A stretch of 64,000 nt of DNA from Alteromonadaceae bacterium M269 (GTDB lineage Bacteria; Pseudomonadota; Gammaproteobacteria; Enterobacterales; Alteromonadaceae): the NCBI GenBank assembly GCA_004353515.1, contig SMNZ01000001.1, forward strand, positions 1,240,001-1,304,000, given 5' to 3'. This document shows, one piece after another, positions 35,283-45,043 of this stretch. Made by a program: the position numbers and the translations under genes. The notes beneath the pieces are model-generated. The model saw only the letters and a list, made by a program, of their open reading frames with translations. It ran no database searches and was not told the DNA's origin. How positions within the stretch are numbered: the first letter of the stretch is position 1; each line of letters begins with the position of its first letter.

Positions 35283-36031
35283 TAGATCACCTTCGCTTCT
35301 GTTTTCAATTTCTCAACCAACTCGGCAACATCAGCTACCTTCGCTCCACCTTCTCTTTGTGCAGGCGGCTCAACTTTAATTACAGAGACCTTAGATGTTA
35401 AATCAACACCAAAATCAGCTGCTGGCATAACCTCTAGAGGCTTACGCTTGGCTTTCATAATATTAGGTAAAGATGCGTAACGAGGTTCATTCAAACGTAA
35501 GTCTGTTGTAACAACAGCAGGAAGGTTCAATGCAACTGTTTGCAAACCACCATCAATTTCACGTGTTACGTTAACTTTGTCACCATCAACGACAACTTCA
35601 GATGCGAAGGTCCCTTGAGGCATGACAGTAAGTGCAGCAAGCATTTGACCTGTCTGATTGTTATCAGAGTCAATAGACTGTTTACCTAAGATAACTAATT
35701 GAGGCTCTTCTTTATCTACCACTTGCTTAAGTAGCTTAGCGATTTGAAGAGAGTCTAGCGATAAGTCTGTGTCGATTTGAATGCCTCTATCAGCACCCAA
35801 TGCTAATGCTGTACGAATTTGTTCTTGGCATGACTTGTCGCCAACAGATACAACAACGATCTCGGTAGCAACGCCCTTCTCCTTCAAACGAACAGCTTCT
35901 TCTACTGCGATTTCACAAAAAGGATTGATAGACATTTTTGTGTTCGCTAGGTCAACACCTGAGTTATCAGGTTTAACCCGAACCTTTACGTTATAATCAA
36001 TTGCCCTTTTTACAGGAACTAACACTTTCAT
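35282..36031 (-). CDS. etfB: Electron transfer flavoprotein beta subunit
   Basis: A 249-residue protein from the ATG at 36031, the family's usual length. GAGGT lies six bases upstream and the protein then begins [17 protein letters not shown], as in homologues; the in-frame ATG at 36052 is rejected. The signature [14 protein letters not shown] and the ADP-binding [15 protein letters not shown] are present. It heads the etfBA operon. An 18-bp palindrome lies about 150 bp upstream. Confidence 0.97.
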   Translation of the reverse strand: MKVLVPVKRAIDYNVKVRVKPDNSGVDLANTKMSINPFCEIAVEEAVRLKEKGVATEIVVVSVGDKSCQEQIRTALALGADRGIQIDTDLSLDSLQIAKLLKQVVDKEEPQLVILGKQSIDSDNNQTGQMLAALTVMPQGTFASEVVVDGDKVNVTREIDGGLQTVALNLPAVVTTDLRLNEPRYASLPNIMKAKRKPLEVMPAADFGVDLTSKVSVIKVEPPAQREGGAKVADVAELVEKLKTEAKVI

Positions 36032-36179
36032 TTTGGACCTCATGAGATTCAATGTTGAGAATCATAGCTATACTAAAGCCTGCTGAATTATAGCGGATAA
36101 ACTGTCCCACAACGCCCAGCAGCCTCGAAAAATAAGTATAGTTTATGGCAAAGTATAAAAACGAAGAACTCTACTTACT

Positions 36180-36197
36180 GTTGACGTTAACGTCAAC
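36180..36197. promoter_or_regulatory. Perfect 18-bp palindrome between etfBA and ETF-QO
   Basis: GTTGACGTTAACGTCAAC is self-complementary and lies in the 392-bp divergent region. From memory it resembles the site of LiuR, the MerR-family regulator of branched-chain amino acid breakdown in gammaproteobacteria, whose regulon can include electron-transfer flavoprotein genes. Assignment to LiuR is tentative. The rest of the gap is AT-rich promoter sequence without an ORF. Confidence 0.6.
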
Positions 36198-36423
36198 TAC
36201 AACTAGTCTCCGCTATCAGGACGTATTGCTCTTGGCTGTATTATATTGCAGACAGAACATCTGTTTATAACACGCTCAATTTGAGCAAATTCCATACAAA
36301 AAAGAACAATGCGCTCTATAAAATTATAAGTATATAGGCATACACGTTACACTAAATATGCCAAAAACGTGAGATAATAACGTCATTTTATTAACTAATA
36401 GTTAACTATAAAGAGGAACCGCC

Positions 36424-38070
36424 GTGGAAAGAGAATCTATGGACTTTGATGTAGTCATTGTCGGTGCAGGGCCATCTGGTTTAGCCACAGCGTGCAAATT
36501 AATGCAGCTTGCTCAAGAAGCTGAGCAAGAGCTTATGGTATGCGTTGTTGAAAAAGGCTCCGAAGTCGGTGCGCACATATTATCCGGTGCAGTCTTCGAA
36601 ACACGAGCACTTGATGAACTATTCCCTGATTGGAAAGAGCAAGGTGCTCCGCTTAATACACCAGTGACCGAAGACCATATGTATCTTCTTAAAGACGAAG
36701 AGTCTGGCACTAAGTTACCTAATTTTATCACGCCAAAGACCATGCATAATGAAGGCAACTATATTGCCAGCATGGGTAACCTTTGTCGCTGGTTAGCCGA
36801 AAAAGCAGAAGCATTAGGTGTTGAGATTTTCCCAGGTTTCCCTGCTGCTGAGCTTATTATTGCTGATGATGGCAGTGTTGCAGGCGTCATTACTGGCGAT
36901 ATGGGACTAGATGCTAACGGTGAACAGAAAGACGGCTTTATGCCGGGCATGGAGCTAAGAGCGAAATACACGGTATTTGCAGAAGGTTGTCGTGGCCACT
37001 TAGGTAAAGAACTCATCAAGAAGTTTGAGCTTGATAAAGACTGTGATCCTCAACACTACGGTATTGGCTTCAAAGAAATTTGGGACATTCCAGCGGAACA
37101 ACACCAAGAAGGCTTAGTTGTTCATACAGCAGGTTGGCCATTAACAGACGCGACTGGCGGTTCTTATTTATACCACGCAGAAAACAACCAGGTGCTGGTC
37201 GGCATTATTATCGACCTAAATTACAGTAACCCGCACCTTAGTCCGTTCGATGAATTCCAACGTTTAAAACACCACCCTGTATTTAGTCAGTACTTGAAAG
37301 GTGGTAAACGTGTTTCATACGGAGCTCGAGCTATTGCCAAAGGCGGGTTAAATTCATTACCAAAGCAATCATTTCCTGGCGGTTTAATCGTTGGATGTGA
37401 TGCAGGAACCTTAAATTTTGCAAAAATTAAAGGTAACCACACAGCAATGAAATCGGGCCTTTTAGCCGCTGAAACAATATTCGCTGCGCTTAAAGAAGAA
37501 AAATCAGGTGCTGATTTAACAGAATATGAATCTGCTGTTAAAAACTCTTGGTTATATGAAGAGTTGTATTCATCAAGAAACTTCGGCCCAGCAATGCACA
37601 AATACGGTGTTTTCTGGGGAGCAGCATTTAATACACTTGATCAAAATTTCTTTGGCGGAAAAATTCCAATGACTCTTCGCGATACTCACGAAGATCATAA
37701 ACAATTAAAACCTGCCAACGAATCAAATGTGATTAATTACCCTAAACCCGATGGGAAATTAAGCTTTGATAAGCTTTCTTCCGTGTTTTTATCAAATACA
37801 AACCACGAAGAAGAACAACCTTGTCATTTACAACTTTTGGATGATTCAGTGCCTATTACAGTTAATCTGGCGACTTATGATGAACCAGCACAAAGATACT
37901 GCCCTGCAGGTGTTTATGAAATTGTAGAAAATGAAGGTGGAGAAAAGAAACTCCAAATAAATGCACAGAATTGTGTACATTGTAAGACCTGTGATATTAA
38001 AGACCCCACTCAAAATATTCGTTGGGTAACACCTGAAGGTACTGGTGGTCCAAATTATCCGAATATGTAA
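36424..38070 (+). CDS. Electron transfer flavoprotein-ubiquinone oxidoreductase
   Basis: A 548-residue membrane-associated enzyme that passes electrons from ETF to ubiquinone. The FAD site is VVIVGAGPSGLATA at the N-terminus. The 4Fe-4S cluster ligands are in CPAGVYEI and the group NCVHCKTCDI near the C-terminus, ending in the characteristic GGPNYPNM. The start is GTG at 36424 after AGAGGAACC; the ATG at 36439 is possible. It is divergent from etfBA and is followed by a strong hairpin. Confidence 0.97.
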   Translation: MERESMDFDVVIVGAGPSGLATACKLMQLAQEAEQELMVCVVEKGSEVGAHILSGAVFETRALDELFPDWKEQGAPLNTPVTEDHMYLLKDEESGTKLPNFITPKTMHNEGNYIASMGNLCRWLAEKAEALGVEIFPGFPAAELIIADDGSVAGVITGDMGLDANGEQKDGFMPGMELRAKYTVFAEGCRGHLGKELIKKFELDKDCDPQHYGIGFKEIWDIPAEQHQEGLVVHTAGWPLTDATGGSYLYHAENNQVLVGIIIDLNYSNPHLSPFDEFQRLKHHPVFSQYLKGGKRVSYGARAIAKGGLNSLPKQSFPGGLIVGCDAGTLNFAKIKGNHTAMKSGLLAAETIFAALKEEKSGADLTEYESAVKNSWLYEELYSSRNFGPAMHKYGVFWGAAFNTLDQNFFGGKIPMTLRDTHEDHKQLKPANESNVINYPKPDGKLSFDKLSSVFLSNTNHEEEQPCHLQLLDDSVPITVNLATYDEPAQRYCPAGVYEIVENEGGEKKLQINAQNCVHCKTCDIKDPTQNIRWVTPEGTGGPNYPNM

Positions 38071-38116
38071 TTTGCTTTTAGCTTAATTCGTTTTTAAAAT
38101 TAAATAAGAATATTAT

Positions 38117-38149
38117 AAAAGCTCTTTTTTATTGCAAAAAAGAGCTTTT
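38117..38149 (+). terminator. Terminator-like hairpin after ETF-QO
   Basis: A 14-bp perfect stem (AAAAGCTCTTTTTT and its complement) with loop ATTGC. The right arm ends in TTTT, then CATTATATTTT. It lies 46 bp after the stop and 46 bp before hns. Confidence 0.8.
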
Positions 38150-38195
38150 CATTATATTTTCAAAATAGGTTAAGTAAATTTAGTGAGTTATTTTA

Positions 38196-38594
38196 ATGTC
38201 TGATTTTTTAAGAATTCTAACTCATGGAAGAAGATTACAGGGTGCTGTAAAAGAATTAAGCCTTGAAGAGTTGGAAAACGTGGTTGAAAAATTAAATGCC
38301 ATTGTTGACACTCGTAAGCAGAAAGAAATGGAAGCAGCAAGAGCTGCTGAAGAAAAACAATCAAAACTAGAAGAAATTCGTCGCCAATTAGAAGAAGCTG
38401 GACTTGATATAGATGATTTAAATTCTGTCCCTTCTGTCAAGCTTTCTAAACGTGCAGGTCAAAAACGTCCTGTTAAATATTCGATTACAGACGAAGATGG
38501 TGAAGAGCACAAATGGACAGGAATTGGTAGAATGCCAAAAGTCTTCTCAGAGCAATTAGATGCAGGTAAATCGTTAGACGATTTTAAAATCTAA
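38196..38594 (+). CDS. hns: H-NS family nucleoid protein
   Basis: A 132-residue protein. Residues 1-75 form the coiled-coil oligomerisation domain (LEELENVVEKLNAIV and a charged helix). Residues about 85-132 form the DNA-binding domain (VKYSITDEDGEEHKWTGIGR, then MPKVF). The family's hook motif is usually WTGQGR or WTGRGR; here the residue before Gly-Arg is Ile. It compacts and silences AT-rich DNA. Monocistronic with its own terminator. Confidence 0.9.
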   Translation: MSDFLRILTHGRRLQGAVKELSLEELENVVEKLNAIVDTRKQKEMEAARAAEEKQSKLEEIRRQLEEAGLDIDDLNSVPSVKLSKRAGQKRPVKYSITDEDGEEHKWTGIGRMPKVFSEQLDAGKSLDDFKI

Positions 38595-38630
38595 TTCATA
38601 GTTTGATTGTTTAAGTAACGATTAAAATCA

Positions 38631-38654
38631 AAGGCTGCCTAGTGCAGCCTTTTT
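38631..38654 (+). terminator. Terminator of hns
   Basis: Stem AAGGCTGC / GCAGCCTT, loop CTAGT, then a T-run. It lies 37 bp after the hns stop. Confidence 0.92.
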
Positions 38655-38960
38655 ATTTTCCACTTTTAAAATATACCTCTGCCCATTAATTAGGCGTAAA
38701 GTTATCCCTCGTATACAGTGCGTATACTTACCAAACTTTTTTATTAAGCATTTAAATGTTAAAAATGATCTTATACTAAGGTCTGTTGAGTTTTGCTGTA
38801 CAGTTTTGTTCTATGTTGCGTACTTTTGACTGATATTTATCAGCCTGCAAGTCCACACCTGAATCAAAAAGCCTTTATTTAGAACAAAGCCTATATAGCA
38901 AAGACCAACTACCCCTGAAACCCATATAAATAGCTGGCACCATAGGAGTCATCCTTTTTC
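38655..38960. other. Promoter region of the MoxR operon
   Basis: The 306 bp after the hns terminator hold no ORF of note. A direct repeat CGTATAC occurs at 38710 and 38721, one helical turn apart, and may be a regulator site. The remainder is AT-rich upstream sequence of the moxR-type gene. Confidence 0.45.
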
Positions 38961-39872
38961 ATGCACAACATGTTATCGCAGGCCATTACACAAATATCTC
39001 AACACATCATAGGTAAAGAGTCTCAAATTAAACTGGCGCTGAGTTGTTTACTCGCCAATGGACACTTACTTATTGAAGATCTTCCAGGTATGGGGAAAAC
39101 ATCTCTGTCTCATGCATTAGCACAGGTGCTGGGGCTTAATTTTTCTCGTATCCAATTTACGTCGGATTTACTGCCTGCAGATGTGCTCGGTGTCACTATA
39201 TTTGATAACCAACAACAACAGTTTTGTTTTCATCAAGGCCCTATTTTTAGCCAACTTGTTTTGGCTGACGAAATTAATAGAGCCAGTCCAAAGACACAAA
39301 GTGCGCTACTTGAGGCCATGGAAGAAAAGCAAGTCAGTTTAGATGGCAAAACTTATCAATTACCTAAGCCGTTTTTCGTTATTGCAACGCAAAACCCAAC
39401 ACATCAATCCGGAACCTATCCTCTACCCGAATCTCAATTAGATCGTTTTCTCATGCGCATCCAACTTGGATTTCCAAGCTTGGAGGCCGAAAAACGTATC
39501 TTGCAGCAAAGTACGGTTCAGGATAAGCCATTGAAGGCAGTAATGACGGTTGAAGAACTGGAGAAAATCCAGCAAAGCGTTAATGATATTCATGTAAGTG
39601 AAAACATTATTGATTATCTCTTACGCCTGGTCACACTGAGTCGCGAGAGCACTGACTATCCCAACTCCTTATCTCCCAGAGCCAGCAAAGCACTTTTGCA
39701 CGCATCCAAAGCCTGGGCTTTAATAGAAGATAGAGACTATGTCATTCCAGAAGATATTCAGGCGGTATTTACTCCTATAGCGGAGCACCGGCTGCGGCAT
39801 TCTATTGGTGATATAGGTAACTCTTCAACATTGAGTCAGCAGCTCCTTCAACAAGTCGACGCGCTCATATAG
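38961..39872 (+). CDS. MoxR-family AAA+ ATPase
   Basis: A 303-residue ATPase. Walker A is EDLPGMGKTSL near residue 40; Walker B is LVLADEINRASPKTQSALLEAMEE near 100; sensor 1 lies in FFVIATQNP; the lid ends in SPRASKALLHASKAWAL. MoxR ATPases act as chaperones for partners with von Willebrand or DUF58 domains. It is the first gene of an operon with a DUF58 protein (10 bp) and a transglutaminase (11 bp). Confidence 0.95.
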   Translation: MHNMLSQAITQISQHIIGKESQIKLALSCLLANGHLLIEDLPGMGKTSLSHALAQVLGLNFSRIQFTSDLLPADVLGVTIFDNQQQQFCFHQGPIFSQLVLADEINRASPKTQSALLEAMEEKQVSLDGKTYQLPKPFFVIATQNPTHQSGTYPLPESQLDRFLMRIQLGFPSLEAEKRILQQSTVQDKPLKAVMTVEELEKIQQSVNDIHVSENIIDYLLRLVTLSRESTDYPNSLSPRASKALLHASKAWALIEDRDYVIPEDIQAVFTPIAEHRLRHSIGDIGNSSTLSQQLLQQVDALI

Positions 39873-39882
39873 GTGGCTAACA

Positions 39883-40851
39883 GTGATTAAAGCACTATGG
39901 CAAAGGAAGATGCTATCGTGGCTAGACAAACGTATCCCAACAACGTCGAAAATTAGCCTAGAGCATTCCAGCATTTTTATCTTTCCATCCAGGTTTGGAG
40001 GCACCTTCCTTATCCTTTGCCTGGCGCTCTTTGTCTTGGGAAGTAACTATCAGAATAACCTGATGCTAATACTGTGCTATCTATTACTTAGCTTCTTTCT
40101 CGTTAATCTATTAGCCAGCTATAGAAATTTTGCGTTACTCACATTCAAACAGGGAAAGCTCAATCCTGTTTTTGCGGGTGAAAACGCTGAATTACCGGTT
40201 TGGATCTCATCAGCAAGCCATAAAGACAAAAGTGCTCACGGTAGAATACATGTGCATTTATGGGGAGAAACAGATGCCGTTGTGTTTGATCTAGATACAC
40301 CAGATAATCCAACTATTGTTTCTATGCCGTGCCCATCTCGTGGAGTCATGAAACTCCCTAGAATCACCTTTAACAGCTACTACCCATTCGGTTTATTTCG
40401 TACCTGGACTCATTTGTCTTTCTCAGCCAATCAATGGGTCTATCCAGCCCCATTAGTTGCTCCAACGCCAATGCCGATCGAATCGCAATCTCAGCATGAG
40501 GCGATTAAACAAGAGTTAAGTAACGCAACAGGTCAAGATGAGTTTGACAGTCTAAAAGATTATCGCGTGGGAGAGCCTTTACATCATGTCGCTTGGAAGC
40601 AAGTTGCCAAAGGTAGAGGCATGATCAGTAAAGTTTTTTCCAGCAATCAAGCAGCTGAAATTTGGCTCGTACTGGATAGTGTCAATGAGTTAGAAAAACA
40701 GCTGAGTGAGTTTTCTTATCTAGTGCAGGAATTGAGTAAGGAGCAGCAATACTTTGGCCTTCGATTAGGTCAATTAACCATAGAACCCGCCGTGGGTGAA
40801 GAACACCGAAAAAGCTGTCTAGAAGCCTTATCAACTTATAAGCAACCTTGA
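39883..40851 (+). CDS. DUF58 domain membrane protein
   Basis: A 322-residue protein with a GTG start. Two membrane helices are at about 32-55 and 57-75. The DUF58 core is near residues 205-245 (EFDSLKDYRVGEPLHHVAWK, then QVAKGRGMISKVF). The family resembles a degenerate von Willebrand factor A domain and occurs with MoxR ATPases. It links the ATPase and the membrane transglutaminase in the same operon. Confidence 0.92.
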   Translation: MIKALWQRKMLSWLDKRIPTTSKISLEHSSIFIFPSRFGGTFLILCLALFVLGSNYQNNLMLILCYLLLSFFLVNLLASYRNFALLTFKQGKLNPVFAGENAELPVWISSASHKDKSAHGRIHVHLWGETDAVVFDLDTPDNPTIVSMPCPSRGVMKLPRITFNSYYPFGLFRTWTHLSFSANQWVYPAPLVAPTPMPIESQSQHEAIKQELSNATGQDEFDSLKDYRVGEPLHHVAWKQVAKGRGMISKVFSSNQAAEIWLVLDSVNELEKQLSEFSYLVQELSKEQQYFGLRLGQLTIEPAVGEEHRKSCLEALSTYKQP

Positions 40852-40862
40852 GATAACAAGCC

Positions 40863-42872
40863 GTGAAACAAGCTAGAAAATCCGTCAGCAGTGTTAATAA
40901 TAAAGCTCATCTAGCGCTCTCTTTTTCACTTTTTGTTATTGGTGCTAGCCTTTTTCAACAAGTGCAAGGCTGGATTCTATTTTTGCTGACATGTGGTGTC
41001 TCCATGAGGGTTGCTCTCTATTTCAAATGGAATAGAAACCTACTCAGCATTAGAACACTCAATTTACTCGCCCTTCTCTGCGCCATTGTTTTAGCTTATG
41101 TCGGAATAGAACTTGGCTTATTGCTCGCTATGATAAATTTGTTAGTGATGGCCAGCGCCTTAAAACTAATGCTATTGCGAACTAATAGAGATTATTTTCA
41201 ATTGGTGGCGACTAGCCTATTTCTCTGTGCTTGTGGCCTAATCTTCCAGCAAGGTATTGCTGTTAGCCTGTTTTATTATGTCATGGCAATGAGTATTTTA
41301 TGGTCACTTGCGATGCATGTGAGCCCTTCTTTATCGCTGAGTTTCCAGTTGAAAACCTTGCTCAAGCTCTTTACTCAAGCCCTCCCCATAGGCGCTATGC
41401 TATTCCTTATATTGCCGCAAATAGAACCTTTGTGGCGTATGCCGACAGGCAAAGGAACCGAAACGGGCTTATCTGAAACCGTTACTCCGGGCGATATCGC
41501 CGAGTTATCAAAATCAGATGATTTAGCCTTCAGAGCCACTTTCCAAAGTGATATTCCACAAATCAGAGAGCGTTACTGGCGAGCCATCGTCTTAGAGAAA
41601 TTCGATGGCAGAACCTGGTCTATCCATCCCAATCGATTGAGATTTCGTCAACGCTTGAAGTTTGCACGTCAGCCGAAACCGGTAATACCTGTTGGGCCTG
41701 CTTGGGAATACGAAGTTATCGCTGAACCTTCTAATCAGCAATGGCTGTTTAGTTTAGATACGGCTCAAAGTAATAGCAGTCAAATTTGGCAAAGTCACAC
41801 ATACCAATTAATCAAAAATCAGCCATTACAAAGCCGATTTAAGTATTTGGTGGAGTCCTATCCTGAAGCACCATTAAACAATGCGTTGAATTATTTTGAT
41901 ATTCAGCTCAATAAAGAACTGCCAGAACAATTTAACCCAAGAACTCGCGAATGGGTCAGAAAGCTTAGGGAAAAACACCCCGACAATACGGCATTTATTA
42001 CAGCTGTATTAACCTATTTCAGAGACGATTTTAGATATACATTAAAACCTGAGTTGATGGTAGCTCACCCGGTCGACGAATTACTGTTCGATCACAAAGC
42101 TGGTTTCTGCAGTCACTACGCCAGTGCTTTCGCCTACATCATGCGTTTAGTTGGTATACCAGCCCGCATGGTAACCGGTTATCACGGTGGCGTGCTCGAA
42201 GAAGCAGGTTACATGAGCGTACGGCAATACGATGCTCATGCATGGACAGAAATATGGCTGGATGACCAAGGATGGCAACGTGTCGATCCTACTGCAGTTG
42301 TTTCACCAGAACGCATTGCATTTGGGTTACAACAAGCAGTTGCTTATGAAGAATCTTTCACGGCAGACGCGCCTTTTGGCTTAGTTCAACTCCGTGATTT
42401 AGCTTGGCTCAACAATTTACGTCAAACATTTGAAGATATCGATTACCTATGGAGTCGATGGGTTCTCGGTTTCGACCGCTCCAGTCAGCAAGATTTGTTT
42501 AAAAACTTGTTAGGAGAAGTAACACCTCAACGCTTGTCGTACCTGAGCTTATCAGTGTTATTTATTATGGGTGTTCTACTTTCAATCTATAACTATAAAG
42601 CTTGGTGGCCTCAAAACAACAACACACCAATAAAACAATATTTACGAGGTGTCAGTTACCTTAACAAATGGGGAATCACACGAGAGCAATGGCAAGGCCC
42701 GAATGACACTCTCGTGTTGGTTAATCAGAAATGCCCCGATAACGTTCAACAACGTTTCGGAGTGCTAACAAAACTATTTATCGCACTTGAATACCAAAAG
42801 TCGCCAGCCAGTAAGGAACAATTGCAGGCACTACGTTTAGAGGTCAAAAAGCTTAAAGCGTTAGCTAAGTAA
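40863..42872 (+). CDS. TgpA-like membrane transglutaminase (DUF3488/DUF4129)
   Basis: A 669-residue protein with a GTG start. Five to six hydrophobic segments span about residues 17-180 (DUF3488). The periplasmic transglutaminase core has the triad Cys416 (AGFCSHYA), His459 (DAHAW) and Asp475 (VDPT). A further membrane helix lies at about 560-578 and a DUF4129-type tail follows. The P. aeruginosa homologue TgpA is essential and its substrate is not settled. Third gene of the MoxR-DUF58 operon. Confidence 0.95.
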   Translation: MKQARKSVSSVNNKAHLALSFSLFVIGASLFQQVQGWILFLLTCGVSMRVALYFKWNRNLLSIRTLNLLALLCAIVLAYVGIELGLLLAMINLLVMASALKLMLLRTNRDYFQLVATSLFLCACGLIFQQGIAVSLFYYVMAMSILWSLAMHVSPSLSLSFQLKTLLKLFTQALPIGAMLFLILPQIEPLWRMPTGKGTETGLSETVTPGDIAELSKSDDLAFRATFQSDIPQIRERYWRAIVLEKFDGRTWSIHPNRLRFRQRLKFARQPKPVIPVGPAWEYEVIAEPSNQQWLFSLDTAQSNSSQIWQSHTYQLIKNQPLQSRFKYLVESYPEAPLNNALNYFDIQLNKELPEQFNPRTREWVRKLREKHPDNTAFITAVLTYFRDDFRYTLKPELMVAHPVDELLFDHKAGFCSHYASAFAYIMRLVGIPARMVTGYHGGVLEEAGYMSVRQYDAHAWTEIWLDDQGWQRVDPTAVVSPERIAFGLQQAVAYEESFTADAPFGLVQLRDLAWLNNLRQTFEDIDYLWSRWVLGFDRSSQQDLFKNLLGEVTPQRLSYLSLSVLFIMGVLLSIYNYKAWWPQNNNTPIKQYLRGVSYLNKWGITREQWQGPNDTLVLVNQKCPDNVQQRFGVLTKLFIALEYQKSPASKEQLQALRLEVKKLKALAK

Positions 42873-42887
42873 TCACCCTTTGGCCGA

Positions 42888-43961
42888 TTACTTAGCTTTA
42901 CGGCAGCGCCAAAGATAAACCGTCACTTCGTCGCGATCGTGATAGAGTTGTTTTACTCTATACTGATAATTCATAGATTTTGAAGACAGTATGTCGTCAA
43001 TAATTTCCAAGCATTCCAATACGCATTGATAGCGCTGTTTCATGGGCAACTTCAAATTAAAAATAGCTTGGTGACACCATTTTTTCTCGAACCACTCAGC
43101 CATGAGCTTTGCGACTCTATGCGGCTTCTCAATCATGTCGCAGACAAGCCATTCGACGTTTTTCTTTTTAGGTGCAAACTTAAAACCATCTTCAGCATAA
43201 TGTTGAACTTGCCCACTCTCCATTAGCTCAGTGGCCATTGCTCCATTATCAACTGCTTGAACAAACATCCCTCTTCTCACGAGTTGATAAGTCCAGCCGC
43301 CCGGACAAGCGCCTAAATCAACCGCATGCGCTCCAGAAAATTGCTGTTCTTTTTGTTCTTCCGGCAACAAAACACGAAAAGCTTCATCGAGCTTTAGTGT
43401 CGAGCGGCTCGGTGCCTCTGACGGAGAACGTAGGCGCAAGATCCCCTGCAAGTAGGGTGAGCTATTTTCTCGGTATGAATAACCGATATAAGCAGCATCT
43501 GTTTTAACAAAGAAGACATGCATTACCGGCTGCATTTCGTTTTCAAAACCACAAAGATGGCGACTTTTACGCAATGCATTACGCAGAGGAACCGTGAACT
43601 GTCGACAGAATTTTACCAGTTCTCGACCGCTGTTACTGTCTGCGCTTTCGACAATTAGATCCCCACACTCAGGGAAATCATCAAGCTGGCCTACGATTGG
43701 GTCAATTCGGTCTTTAACATCCATATTCTCAACAAAAGCAGTAAAACAAACCAGCTGCCGAGCAAAAATAAGCTCATCTAATTTAAGTCCTCGTGCTAGA
43801 ACATCTGCATCGGATGCCTGATGGCAATTAAAGGTAATATATCCTTCATTTGGCTTTGCTTGCACATAACCATGAATACCTTGTTCGGTTGCTTTCTCTT
43901 GAACTTCATTCGCCGTATCATTTTCAAATCCAGGGCGACAATAAAAAACTAATCCAGCCAC
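42888..43961 (-). CDS. rlmM: 23S rRNA 2'-O-methyltransferase RlmM
   Basis: A 357-residue enzyme that methylates C2498 of 23S rRNA. An N-terminal THUMP-like part is followed by a Rossmann methyltransferase with SAM motif AVDLGACPGGWTYQLV near residue 213 and WLVCDMIEKP near 262. The catalytic Lys region FNLKLPMKQRY is near 298. It is downstream of the DUF423 gene and gcvA on the same strand, the order known from E. coli (gcvA-ygdD-rlmM). Confidence 0.96.
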   Translation of the reverse strand: MAGLVFYCRPGFENDTANEVQEKATEQGIHGYVQAKPNEGYITFNCHQASDADVLARGLKLDELIFARQLVCFTAFVENMDVKDRIDPIVGQLDDFPECGDLIVESADSNSGRELVKFCRQFTVPLRNALRKSRHLCGFENEMQPVMHVFFVKTDAAYIGYSYRENSSPYLQGILRLRSPSEAPSRSTLKLDEAFRVLLPEEQKEQQFSGAHAVDLGACPGGWTYQLVRRGMFVQAVDNGAMATELMESGQVQHYAEDGFKFAPKKKNVEWLVCDMIEKPHRVAKLMAEWFEKKWCHQAIFNLKLPMKQRYQCVLECLEIIDDILSSKSMNYQYRVKQLYHDRDEVTVYLWRCRKAK

Positions 43962-43982
43962 AATAATCCTATCTAGAACACA

Positions 43983-44372
43983 TTAATTTGAATCAGGGCG
44001 AATAACAGCCCATAACATTAGCGACCAACCAACAATAAAACATAGCCCGCCAAGAGGCGTTATTGGGCCAAAGATTTTAATACCTGTAGTAGCAAGCAAA
44101 TATAAGCTCCCTGAGAAAAGTACCGTGCCTAACACAAAAAACAACCCAGCTCTATTCGCCAATACTTTTTTATTATCAGAGGCCATGTATTGAGGCTGCA
44201 CCGCGCTGAGCAATACTAGAGCTAAACCATGATAAAACTGATATTCAACCCCAGTTTTAAATGCGGCTAGCTGAGCACTCGCCAAAACAGCTTTTAAGCC
44301 ATGAGCAGCGAAAGCACCTAAAATCACCGACAATACGCAGAATACAATACCGAGCACTAAAAAGTGTTTCAT
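43983..44372 (-). CDS. DUF423 family membrane protein (YgdD-like)
   Basis: A 129-residue protein with four membrane helices and the family motif GAFAAHGLKAVL near residue 20, plus YHGLALVLL. Function unknown. Its ATG overlaps the stop of the hydrolase gene by four bases (ATGA). Its neighbours rlmM and gcvA are the same as in enterobacteria. Confidence 0.92.
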   Translation of the reverse strand: MKHFLVLGIVFCVLSVILGAFAAHGLKAVLASAQLAAFKTGVEYQFYHGLALVLLSAVQPQYMASDNKKVLANRAGLFFVLGTVLFSGSLYLLATTGIKIFGPITPLGGLCFIVGWSLMLWAVIRPDSN

Positions 44373-45043
44373 ATTACCTCTTTAATAAATGCCAAGGTTT
44401 CATCAGCGGACATTGTCAAACTTTCATCATGTGATAAACCACTCCGTTTTAAGGGTTTAAGATCATGATTCGCTGTTGAAATAAAATGCATGCGAATGTT
44501 ATCCGGCAAATCGAATTCTTGAATCTCAGACTGACTACCTAATGCATCAGACTCACCTTGAACAACCAAACAAGGTTGAGTTTGCTGCGTCAAGGTCTCT
44601 AAGCGGCTCTTCTCCGGCTTTTTGGGCGGATGAAAAGGATATCCGTATGCAATGGTACCAGAAATAGAAAATGCCTCTTTAGAAGCGACTTCACAGGCCA
44701 CACGAGAGCCCATAGATTTACCGCCAATAAAAAGCGGCCTAGGAACTTCTCGGTTATCAACAACGTCTTGAACAACCTTTTTGAAATCGTCACACAAAAT
44801 TGGCATTTTACTCGGCGGACGTCGTTTCTTATTCAATAAGGCTTGTGCCATGTACTCAAAATTGAATAAATGAACCTTTATTCCCCGCTTCTCGAGTAAC
44901 TCAGCCATTTGCTGCATAAAATCACTGTCTTTCCCCGCTCCGGCTCCATGAGCAAAAACAAAATCAGCAATAGGTTCATTTTGAGAAACGGAAAGATTAT
45001 CTTGGCTCAAAACTGTTCTTCTATAACTTGAGTTAACATCCAC
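44369..45043 (-). CDS. Alpha/beta hydrolase (Tex30/KANL3-like)
   Basis: A 224-residue protein of the COG3571 type. FAHGAGAGKDSDFM near residue 30 is the oxyanion-loop motif, GGKSMGSRVA near 107 holds the nucleophile Ser, and the C-terminal STANHDLKPLK contains the catalytic His. Substrate unknown. The GTG at 45043 overlaps gcvA by 37 bp. A TTG at 45010 would give a four-base overlap (TTGA) with the gcvA stop and is equally plausible. It is inserted into the conserved gcvA-ygdD-rlmM order. Confidence 0.88.
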   Translation of the reverse strand: MDVNSSYRRTVLSQDNLSVSQNEPIADFVFAHGAGAGKDSDFMQQMAELLEKRGIKVHLFNFEYMAQALLNKKRRPPSKMPILCDDFKKVVQDVVDNREVPRPLFIGGKSMGSRVACEVASKEAFSISGTIAYGYPFHPPKKPEKSRLETLTQQTQPCLVVQGESDALGSQSEIQEFDLPDNIRMHFISTANHDLKPLKRSGLSHDESLTMSADETLAFIKEVI

